Source of the DNA: Billgrantia lactosivorans
Lineage (GTDB): Bacteria; Pseudomonadota; Gammaproteobacteria; Pseudomonadales; Halomonadaceae
Assembly (NCBI RefSeq): GCF_003254665.1
Contig: NZ_QHGY01000001.1
Location: 1,054,001 to 1,118,000, forward strand
Direction: 5' to 3'
Length of the DNA: 64,000 bases
Position numbers and translations under genes: made by a program
Shown here: positions 10,502 to 17,256 of the stretch, piece by piece
Position numbering within the stretch: position 1 is the stretch's first letter
How the letters are laid out: each line of letters begins with the position of its first letter
The notes under the pieces: model-generated
The model's database searches: none
What the model was told of the DNA's origin: nothing
Seen by the model: only the letters and a program-made list of their open reading frames with translations

Positions 10502-10528
10502 AAGGGGCAGCCTCAGGGCTGCCCCTTT
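10502..10528 (+). terminator. Terminator after slyD
   Basis: AAGGGGCAGCC / GGCTGCCCCTT stem with a 4-nt loop, ending in TTT. It lies between the convergent slyD and phosphatidyltransferase genes and may act in both directions. Confidence 0.8.
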
Positions 10529-10540
10529 CGTTGATGGCGG

Positions 10541-11182
10541 CTATCGGCCCCCCGGACGCGGTGTCCCGTCCACCCCCCGCAGCGTGCGATAGCCCCCCCA
10601 CAGCCGGGTGAAGGTGGTGATCAGGCAGGCCACGGCGAAGAGCGTGGCCAGCACGGCGAAGTGATTCGGCAGCAGGCAGAACAGCACGAAGGCCAGGATG
10701 GTCTCGGTACCCTCGGTCAGGCCATGCAGGTAGTAGAAGGCCTTCTGCTGGAAGCGTGGCCGTTCCAGTCCGTGGCGCGTCGCCATGATGGCGAAGGCCA
10801 GGAACGAGGTGCCGGTGCCGATGAAGGCGAACAGCAGGAAGGCGGCCGCCAGCGCATTGGCGCCCGGGTCGGCCAGGGCGAAGCCCAGCACCACCGCGGC
10901 GTAGAAGACGAAGTCGAGGCCGATGTCGAGAAAGCCGCCCGCATCGCTGGCCTGGCCCGAGAGCCGGGCCAGGGCGCCGTCCACCCCGTCGCCCAGGCGG
11001 TTGCACAGGATCGCCGCCAAGGCGGCGGCATACCACTCCAGGGCCAGCAGCGGCAGGCTGAGCATGCCGATCGCGAAGCCCGCCAGGGTGATCTGGTCGG
11101 GGCGGGCGCCCCAGTGCATGAGCCGCCTGGCGATGCGCTTCAGCGGCGCCTGGCTCAGGGGCATGGTCCAGCGATCAAGCAT
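10541..11182 (-). CDS. CDP-alcohol phosphatidyltransferase family protein
   Basis: 213 aa integral membrane enzyme. The family signature D-x2-DG-x2-AR-x8-G-x3-D-x3-D is intact (DGVDGALARLSGQASDAGG, then FLDIGLD, residues ~64-89), so it should transfer a phospho-alcohol from CDP-diacylglycerol or a similar donor. About five or six hydrophobic helices are visible. The acceptor is unknown; it is not clearly PgsA, PssA or Cls-like. Its ATG overlaps the end of the upstream flavoprotein gene by 8 bp, which implies translational coupling and perhaps a shared membrane function. Confidence 0.85.
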   Translation of the reverse strand: MLDRWTMPLSQAPLKRIARRLMHWGARPDQITLAGFAIGMLSLPLLALEWYAAALAAILCNRLGDGVDGALARLSGQASDAGGFLDIGLDFVFYAAVVLGFALADPGANALAAAFLLFAFIGTGTSFLAFAIMATRHGLERPRFQQKAFYYLHGLTEGTETILAFVLFCLLPNHFAVLATLFAVACLITTFTRLWGGYRTLRGVDGTPRPGGR

Positions 11183-13436
11183 CGCGCCTCCTCGTCTCGC
11201 CCTTGGTCGCTTGTGATGTCTCGCCCTTGGTCGCTTGTGATGTCTCGCCTCTCGCCGCCGCGGAATCCCCCCGGCGCCAGGCGAAGTAACCGGCCAGCCA
11301 GCCGAGCAACCGCTCGGGCTTGTGCGCGTTCTTCCACGCCCCCGCGGTGGCCTTGGTCGCCTCCGACCAGGTGGGATAGGGGTGCACGGTTCCCAGCAGC
11401 TTGTTCAGGCCGATGCCGTGGGTCATCGCCAGGGTGAACTCGGCCAGCAGCTCGCCGGCCCCCTGCCCTACCACGCTCGCGCCGAGGATGCGGTCCTTGC
11501 CCGGTACCGTCAGCACCTTGACGAAGCCTCCGGTGCGGTCCTCGGCAATGGCGCGGTCCAGCTCTGCCAGTTCATAGCGGGTCACCTCGAAGTCGATGCC
11601 GCGCCGGCGCGCCTCGCCCTCGCTGAGCCCCACCCGCGCCACCTCCGGCTCGGTGTAGGTCACCGCGGGCAGCGCGCGGTAGCTGACGCGGAAGCGCTTG
11701 ATTTCGCCGAACAGCGCATTCACCGCGGCATGCCAGGCCTGGTGCGCGCCGGCGTGGGTCAACTGGAAAGGGCCGGCCACGTCGCCACAGGCCCAGACGT
11801 TGGGCAGCACGCTCTGCAGGCTCTCGTCCACCGCCAGGGTCCCGTCGTCGCGCGTCTCCACCCCCAGTGCCTCCAGGCCCATCCCCGCCACCCGGGCCTG
11901 CCGCCCCACCGCCACCAGCAGGCGGTCGAAGGGCAGCCGTAGCGTCTCGCACCGGCCCGAGGCCAGGCGACGCTCCACCTCCAGCACGTGACCGGGCTCG
12001 TGACCCTCGCCCGGCACGATGCGCACGGCACGCGTATCGAGCCACAGCGCCATGCCCTCGCGTTCGAGTTGCAGCCGCAGCGCCTCGGCGGCGTCGAGGT
12101 CCTCGCGGGGCAGCAGCTGCGGGCCCATCTCGACCAGGCTGACACGGCTGCCCAGGCGGGCAAAGCTCTGGCCCAGCTCGCAGCCGACGGGGCCGCCACC
12201 CAGCACCACCAGCCGCTCGGGCAGGTCGGTGAGCTGCCACAGGTTGTCCGAGGTGAGCACCTCGACGGCCTCGAGACCGGGCAACGCCGGCACCTTCGGC
12301 GCTGCGCCACTGGCGATGATCACGTGCCGGGTGGTGAGGTCGCGCACGCCCCCCTCGCCCGTCACGCGAACCCGCCACGGATCCTGCAGGCGGGCCTCCC
12401 CGGCGAGTACCGTGACGCCGAGTCCCTCGTAGCGTTCGCGGCTGTCGTGGGGCGCCACCTCGCGTACGGCGCGGCGTACGTGCGCCATCACCGCGGCGAA
12501 GTCGACGCCTGGCTCGCCGGCCCGGATGCCGTAGCGACCGGCCCCGCGGATCTCCTCCGCCACCCGCGCCGCACGGATCAGCGCCTTGGACGGCACGCAG
12601 CCGGTGTTCAGGCAGTCGCCACCGAGGGTGTCACGCTCCACCAGCGCCACTCGTGCCTTCACCGCCGCGGCGATGTAGCTCGCCACCAGGCCCGCCGCCC
12701 CTGCGCCGATCACCACGATGTCGTAGTCGAACCGCGACGGGCGCTGAAAGCGCCTGGCCAGCCGACGGCGCTTGGCGATGGCCACCAGCCCCCGGGCCAG
12801 CCATGGAAACAGGCCGATCAGCACGAACGAGCCGATCAGGCCCGGCGAGAGGATGCCCGCCACCGAGGTCAGGCTGCCAAGCTCGCGGCCGGCGTAGACG
12901 TACACTGCCGTGCCCGGCAGCATGCCCAGTTGGCTGACCCAGTAGTAGGTCCACAGCGGCATGCGGGTCAGCCCCATCACCAGGTTGATGACGAAGAACG
13001 GAAACAGCGGGATCAGGCGCAGGGTGAAGAGGTAGAAGGCGCCTTCGCGCCGAATACCGGCATTGATGCGCTCGAGCTGCGGAGCGAAGCGTTTCTCCAG
13101 CGGCCCTCGAGCCAGGGTGCGGGCGATCAGCGCCGCTAGGGTCGCCCCCAGGGTGCTGGCAAAGGAGATGAGCAGCAGGCCCCAGCCGAACCCGAACAGG
13201 GCCCCGCCGAGCAGGGTCAGCAAGGTGGCGCCGGGCAGCGACAGCGCCGCCATGATGACGTAGAACAGGAAGAAGCCGCCCGCTACCGTGAACGGGTCAT
13301 CGGCCAGCCAGGCCTGGAAGCGCGCCTGTTCCGCCTGCAGGTTGGCCAGCGTCAGTGCCTCGTCGGCACCGCTGAGAAAATAGGCGGCCACGATGGCGGC
13401 CAGGACCAGCACGAGAAGAATGCGACGACGCGTCAC
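11175..13436 (-). CDS. TVP38/TMEM64 membrane domain fused to FAD disulfide oxidoreductase
   Basis: 753 aa from the GTG at 13436, preceded by GGGAG; an in-frame ATG at 13523 would overlap the divergent promoter region. Residues ~1-220 are a TVP38/TMEM64 (DedA-like, SNARE-associated) membrane domain: an N-terminal helix, then LPGATLLTLLGGALFGFGWG and LRLIPLFPFFVINLVMG. Residues ~238-720 form a class I pyridine nucleotide-disulfide oxidoreductase like mercuric reductase or dihydrolipoamide dehydrogenase. It has the FAD site VVIGAGAAG (~242), redox pair CLNTGC (C275/C280), NAD(P) site GGGPVGCELG and C-terminal HPYPTWSEA. MerA metal-binding N- and C-terminal cysteines are absent, so mercury reduction is unlikely. 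The tail carries GETSQATK repeats. It is coupled to the CDP-alcohol phosphatidyltransferase gene. Confidence 0.88.
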   Translation of the reverse strand: MTRRRILLVLVLAAIVAAYFLSGADEALTLANLQAEQARFQAWLADDPFTVAGGFFLFYVIMAALSLPGATLLTLLGGALFGFGWGLLLISFASTLGATLAALIARTLARGPLEKRFAPQLERINAGIRREGAFYLFTLRLIPLFPFFVINLVMGLTRMPLWTYYWVSQLGMLPGTAVYVYAGRELGSLTSVAGILSPGLIGSFVLIGLFPWLARGLVAIAKRRRLARRFQRPSRFDYDIVVIGAGAAGLVASYIAAAVKARVALVERDTLGGDCLNTGCVPSKALIRAARVAEEIRGAGRYGIRAGEPGVDFAAVMAHVRRAVREVAPHDSRERYEGLGVTVLAGEARLQDPWRVRVTGEGGVRDLTTRHVIIASGAAPKVPALPGLEAVEVLTSDNLWQLTDLPERLVVLGGGPVGCELGQSFARLGSRVSLVEMGPQLLPREDLDAAEALRLQLEREGMALWLDTRAVRIVPGEGHEPGHVLEVERRLASGRCETLRLPFDRLLVAVGRQARVAGMGLEALGVETRDDGTLAVDESLQSVLPNVWACGDVAGPFQLTHAGAHQAWHAAVNALFGEIKRFRVSYRALPAVTYTEPEVARVGLSEGEARRRGIDFEVTRYELAELDRAIAEDRTGGFVKVLTVPGKDRILGASVVGQGAGELLAEFTLAMTHGIGLNKLLGTVHPYPTWSEATKATAGAWKNAHKPERLLGWLAGYFAWRRGDSAAARGETSQATKGETSQATKGETRRRDA
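11194..11249. repeat. 24-bp tandem repeat in a gene 3' end
   Basis: The 24-bp unit starting GTCTCGCCCTTGGTCGC is present at 11194-11217 and 11218-11241 without a mismatch, with 8 bp of a third copy (to 11249). In the reverse-strand protein it encodes the octapeptide GETSQATK twice. The repeat is in frame, so copy-number change would alter only the C-terminal tail. Confidence 0.9.
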
Positions 13437-13547
13437 GGGCGGCTCCCGCAGTGGAGGGACAGATTTAACAGAGGTTATACGGAACCTGTGTCGCCTGACA
13501 GCTTCCAACCTAACAGCGTGCAACGCAACACAACGAGGGGGGGCGTC

Positions 13548-14165
13548 ATGATCAGATCACGAAACGTCTTGGCGTGGGTGCCGTTACTGCTGGTACTGCC
13601 CGTCGGCAAGGGCCTGGCCGACGAGACGAGCGCCAGCGCCGTGTTCGGCGGCGGCTGCTTCTGGTGCGTGGAGGAGGCCTTCGACAAGGTCGAGGGGGTG
13701 CTGACGACCACCTCCGGCTTCAGCGGCGGCCACGTCGAGGACCCGAGCTACGAGCAGGTGGTGAAGGGCGGTACCGGCCACGTCGAAGTGGTGCGGGTGG
13801 AGTACGACCCCGAGGCGGTCGACTACGCCGAACTGCTGCACGTGTTCTGGCGCAACGTCGACCCCTTCGCCGTCGACCGTCAGTTCTGCGACGAGGGCGA
13901 GAGCTACCGCAGCGTGATCTACACCGACGGCGCCGCAGAGCGGGAGCTGGCCGAGGCCACGCGGAACGAGCTCGCCGAGCGCTTCGACAGGGAGATCGCC
14001 ACCGAGATCAGCGACTTCGAGGCGTTCTACCCCGCCGAGGAGTACCACCAGGACTACTACCGCAAGAACCCCGTGCGCTACAACTTCTACAAGTCGGCGT
14101 GCGGTCGCGAGGAGCGCCTGGAGGAGATCTGGGGCGACGAGGCCGGCGGCCTAGCCGGCCAGTGA
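13548..14165 (+). CDS. msrA: Peptide-methionine (S)-S-oxide reductase MsrA, exported
   Basis: 205 aa. It repairs oxidised methionine in proteins, S epimer. The catalytic motif GGGCFWC places the nucleophile at C37, and the family segments GGHVEDPSYEQV and EYHQDYYRKNP follow. A probable resolving Cys lies in KSACGREE near residue 190. A cleavable signal peptide precedes the domain (MIRSRNVLAWVPLLLVLPVGKGLA), so the enzyme should act in the periplasm. The ATG at 13548 follows a G-rich ribosome site; the in-frame 13488 start would bury the signal. The gene is divergent from the flavoprotein gene, and its 3' end overlaps the convergent MFS gene by 15 bp. Confidence 0.94.
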   Translation: MIRSRNVLAWVPLLLVLPVGKGLADETSASAVFGGGCFWCVEEAFDKVEGVLTTTSGFSGGHVEDPSYEQVVKGGTGHVEVVRVEYDPEAVDYAELLHVFWRNVDPFAVDRQFCDEGESYRSVIYTDGAAERELAEATRNELAERFDREIATEISDFEAFYPAEEYHQDYYRKNPVRYNFYKSACGREERLEEIWGDEAGGLAGQ

Positions 14166-15353
14166 GGCCTGCCCCTGGGCACGTTCGCCGCGCCACAGCC
14201 GCAACGCGATGCCGAGGGTGACGCCGAGCAGCAGCCACGAGCCGATGGCCACGCCGAGCCAGCCGCCGCGCTGCCAGAAGGGCTCGAGCCAGAGGCTGCC
14301 GAGGCTCGCTCCCAGGTAGTAGAAGACCAGGTAGAGCGCCGAGGCGCTGCCCCGGGCGCGCTGGGCCTGGCGCCCGACCCAGCTCGACGCCATGGAGTGG
14401 GCGAGGAAGAACCCCACCGCATTGACCGTCAGCCCGGCGATGATCCAGGCCAGCGAGTCCGCCAGGGTGATCAGGGTGCCGCCCATCAGCACGAGTACCC
14501 CCAGCGCCATGCAGGCGGGCTGGCTGAAGTGGCGGGTCAGGCGGCCCGAGAGCGACGAGCTCAGGGTGCCGCCCAGGTAGGTGAGGAAGATCAGGCCGAG
14601 CCAGCGGGACCCCAGCCCGAACGGCGCCTCCGCCAGGCGGAAGGTGATGTAGCTGTACTGATTGATGAAGATGAGGAAGTTGATGCCGCCGAGCAGGTAG
14701 GCGGCCAGCAGCGGCGGATGCCGCAGGTGGCTGCCCAGGTCCGCCAGGGCGCCACGCAGCTCGAAGCGACGCGGCCGGAACTGGCGGGGCGGCGGCAGCA
14801 GCCTCCAGAACAGCGCCACCCCGGCCAGGGTCACCAGCCCCACCGTCAGGAACCCGGCCCCGGCGCCGCCGAACTCGCCGACGCTGCCGCCGATCAACCG
14901 TCCGCCGATGCCGCCCAGGGTATTGGCGCCGATGTAGAGTCCCACCGCCGCCATGAGGGCCGGGCGATCGAACTCGTCGCCCATCCAGGCAATGGCCACC
15001 GCCGGCAGCCCGCCGAGCACGAACCCCTGCACCAGGCGCACCGCCAATAGCGTCTCGAAGGTAGGGGCGAAGGCCAGCGTCAGCGAGCAGAGCCCGGCCA
15101 GCAGCAGCGTCACGCGCATGATCCCGCCGCGGCCGATGGCGTCGGACAGCGGGCCGAAGACCAGCAGCGCTGCGGCGAGCGACAGCGTGGCCACCGACAT
15201 GACCAGGCTCACGGCCAGCGTCGAGACGCCATAGGCCTGACGCAGGTCGGGCAGCAGCGGCTGCGGCGCATAGAGGTTGACGAAGACCAGGATGGAGCCG
15301 AGGCAGAGCGCCAGGGTGGCGCGCCACCAGGCACGGGAACGAGCGACGATCAT
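14151..15353 (-). CDS. MFS transporter, 12 TM (YnfM-like)
   Basis: 400 aa major facilitator with about 12 hydrophobic helices. The N-terminal half has NLYAPQPLLPDLRQAYGVS and the loop-2-like motif FGPLSDAIGRGGIMR. This resembles the YnfM/arabinose-efflux group of drug or metabolite exporters. The ATG at 15353 is preferred (AGG 8 nt upstream); a start at 15398 adds 15 residues. It is divergent from a LysR gene, which probably controls it. Its last 15 bp overlap the msrA 3' end on the other strand. Substrate unknown. Confidence 0.85.
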   Translation of the reverse strand: MIVARSRAWWRATLALCLGSILVFVNLYAPQPLLPDLRQAYGVSTLAVSLVMSVATLSLAAALLVFGPLSDAIGRGGIMRVTLLLAGLCSLTLAFAPTFETLLAVRLVQGFVLGGLPAVAIAWMGDEFDRPALMAAVGLYIGANTLGGIGGRLIGGSVGEFGGAGAGFLTVGLVTLAGVALFWRLLPPPRQFRPRRFELRGALADLGSHLRHPPLLAAYLLGGINFLIFINQYSYITFRLAEAPFGLGSRWLGLIFLTYLGGTLSSSLSGRLTRHFSQPACMALGVLVLMGGTLITLADSLAWIIAGLTVNAVGFFLAHSMASSWVGRQAQRARGSASALYLVFYYLGASLGSLWLEPFWQRGGWLGVAIGSWLLLGVTLGIALRLWRGERAQGQASLAG

Positions 15354-15463
15354 GCAGGCTACCTGAGCGGAATGGGGCTGTCGGACATGATCGGGCATGG
15401 CGTATGATAAGCCAAACAGAATTAAACGATAGCAACCATCTGCTCAGCTTATCGAGGAGCGCC

Positions 15464-16351
15464 ATGGCCCTCCCCTTCGACCTGCGTGCCCTGCGCGTCT
15501 TCGTCACGGTCGCCGACCGGGCCGGCTTCAGCGCCGCCGCGCGCGAGCTCCACGTGGCCCAGTCCGCCGTCAGCCAGACCATCGCCAACCTTGAGCGCCA
15601 GCTCGAGCTGACGCTCTTTCACCGCCACGAGCGGCGCATCGCCCTGACGCCCGAGGGCGAGGCGCTTCAGGCCCATGCCCGCGAACTGCTCGAGCGCGCC
15701 GAGGCCGCCCATCTGGCCATGCGCGAACTCCACGGACTGGTCAAGGGCGAGGTGCGCATCGGCATCCCCTCGATGCTCGGTTCCTACTACTTCCCGCCGC
15801 TGCTGATGGGCTTCAAGGCCCGCCATCCGGGCATCCGGCTGACCGTCGTGGAGAGCGGCGCGCGACGCTTGCAGCACATGATCGCCGCCGGCGAGCTGGA
15901 CCTCGGCGTGGTGATCGAGGACGCCCAGAGCCGCCACCTGGAGCGACGCCACCTGACGCGCGAGGAAATGGTGGTCTGCGTGCCCCGCTCACACCCCTTC
16001 GCACAGCGCAGCCACGTGAGCGCCACGGAGTTCTTCCGCGAGCCGCTGGTACTCTTCCAGGATGGCTACTTCCATCGTGAATTCGTCGACGCGCTGTCGC
16101 GCCAGACCGGTCTTGCCGCCAACATCGCCTTCCAGTCCAACCTGATCCCGCTGACCAAGGCGATCGTGCGCCAGGGTTTCGGCATCACCACCTTCCTGCG
16201 CCGGGTGGTGGACGAGCCGGAGCTGGCCGCGGTCTCCTTCGAGGCCCCGGCCTGGCTCGACCTGTCACTGGCCTGGACGCGGGACGCCTACCTGTCGCGG
16301 GCCGAGAGCGCCTTCGTCGACTACGTCACCGCCCACGGCGAGGTGTCATGA
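15464..16351 (+). CDS. LysR family transcriptional regulator
   Basis: 295 aa. The N-terminal winged helix-turn-helix (LRALRVFVTVADRAGFSAAA, AQSAVSQTIANLERQL, residues ~5-60) and the C-terminal type 2 periplasmic-binding effector domain (~90-290, beginning GEVRIGIPSMLG) are complete. The start follows CGAGGAG. It is divergent from the MFS exporter; in LysR systems this arrangement usually means control of the neighbour. A 7-bp inverted repeat GATAAGC / GCTTATC (15406-15412, 15447-15453) lies in the spacer and could be part of the binding site. Confidence 0.92.
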   Translation: MALPFDLRALRVFVTVADRAGFSAAARELHVAQSAVSQTIANLERQLELTLFHRHERRIALTPEGEALQAHARELLERAEAAHLAMRELHGLVKGEVRIGIPSMLGSYYFPPLLMGFKARHPGIRLTVVESGARRLQHMIAAGELDLGVVIEDAQSRHLERRHLTREEMVVCVPRSHPFAQRSHVSATEFFREPLVLFQDGYFHREFVDALSRQTGLAANIAFQSNLIPLTKAIVRQGFGITTFLRRVVDEPELAAVSFEAPAWLDLSLAWTRDAYLSRAESAFVDYVTAHGEVS

Positions 16352-16403
16352 GGGCGCAACGCCGGCGCCTCACGCGCCACCCCCCGACGAACGCCGCCCT
16401 GCG

Positions 16404-17027
16404 TCAGCCTTCGCCGGGGTTGCCCAGGCGCTGCGCCAGGGTGGTCGGCTCCAGGGTCCGGCGCGCCTGCCAGTAGTAGCGCTGCCAGTAGCTGTTGTCG
16501 AGTTCGGAGAGCATCACTCCCTGCGACGTGGAGGCGTGCAGGAAATAGCCATCGCCGACATAGATGCCCACGTGGTCGTAGCGCCCCGGTGGGCGGAAGA
16601 AGACCAGGTCGCCGACCTGCAGCTGGTCGCGGGAGATCTGCGTGCCCTGCTGCACCTGCTCGCCGGTGGAGCGCGGCAGCTGCAGGCGGAAGGTATCGCT
16701 GAAGATGGCCTGCACCAGCGCCGAACAGTCGATGCCGCCGGGGCCCGTGCCGCCGATCCGATAGGGCGTGCCGGCCCAGCGTTCGTGCTGCGCCAGCAGC
16801 GCTTCGCGCACCAGCTCGGGCGAGGGGTTGTGCAGGCTGCTCACCCGCAGGATGGGATTGTCCACCGGGGACATCAGCGGGTCGGAAGAAGACGACAAGC
16901 CGGGCAGCTGGCGGGCGAAGTAGTCGTCCGGAGCTTCCAGCGACGGCTTCGACGACCCAGCACACCCGGACAGCAACGCCAGCGACACACCGAGCACAGC
17001 CAGACGACTCGATCTCGTGGCCAACAT
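16404..17027 (-). CDS. NlpC/P60 family lipoprotein, probable murein endopeptidase
   Basis: 207 aa from the ATG at 17027 (AGGA upstream). The signal peptide ends in the lipobox LLSGC. The C-terminal NlpC/P60 domain (residues ~85-200) shows the catalytic Cys in GGIDCSALVQAIF, the catalytic His in RYDHVGIYVGDGYFLHAS, and STGEQVQQG. It should cleave gamma-D-glutamyl-diaminopimelate or related peptide bonds in peptidoglycan, like MepS/Spr or NlpC. Which of these paralogues it corresponds to cannot be settled from sequence alone. A nested inverted repeat lies upstream. Confidence 0.9.
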   Translation of the reverse strand: MLATRSSRLAVLGVSLALLSGCAGSSKPSLEAPDDYFARQLPGLSSSSDPLMSPVDNPILRVSSLHNPSPELVREALLAQHERWAGTPYRIGGTGPGGIDCSALVQAIFSDTFRLQLPRSTGEQVQQGTQISRDQLQVGDLVFFRPPGRYDHVGIYVGDGYFLHASTSQGVMLSELDNSYWQRYYWQARRTLEPTTLAQRLGNPGEG

Positions 17028-17088
17028 CTTGCGAGTTCCTCGTTCCCTGAGCCGTACGCCATCTCGGGCCGGGCGACACGCCCTACCT

Positions 17089-17209
17089 GATGGCCCCGAG
17101 AGGATCGCTGTGGCAGTGGTGCCTGGCCTTGCGTGCCCGTACCACTGCCAGAGCGGCCTTGCGCCGGCTCGCGATTCGTTTCCACGTGCAGGCCCCGACA
17201 GGGGCCATC
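17089..17209. repeat. Nested inverted repeats upstream of the NlpC/P60 gene
   Basis: Outer arms GATGGCCCC / GGGGCCATC (17089-17097, 17201-17209) enclose inner arms TGGCAGTGGT / ACCACTGCCA (17111-17120, 17141-17150). Both are perfect. The element fills the 229-bp space between two reverse-strand genes, so it could fold as a leader RNA of the lipoprotein gene or act as a terminator for the upstream gene. No T-tract is present. No gene is seen in this spacer. Confidence 0.6.
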
Positions 17210-17256
17210 TCATCAAACCCGCTGACTATAAACCACTCTTCCTGACCAGGGCGAGT

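Noticed and set aside
11175-13436. Mercuric reductase
   Set aside because: No HMA domain, no C-terminal Cys pair and no mer genes nearby; only the general oxidoreductase core is shared.
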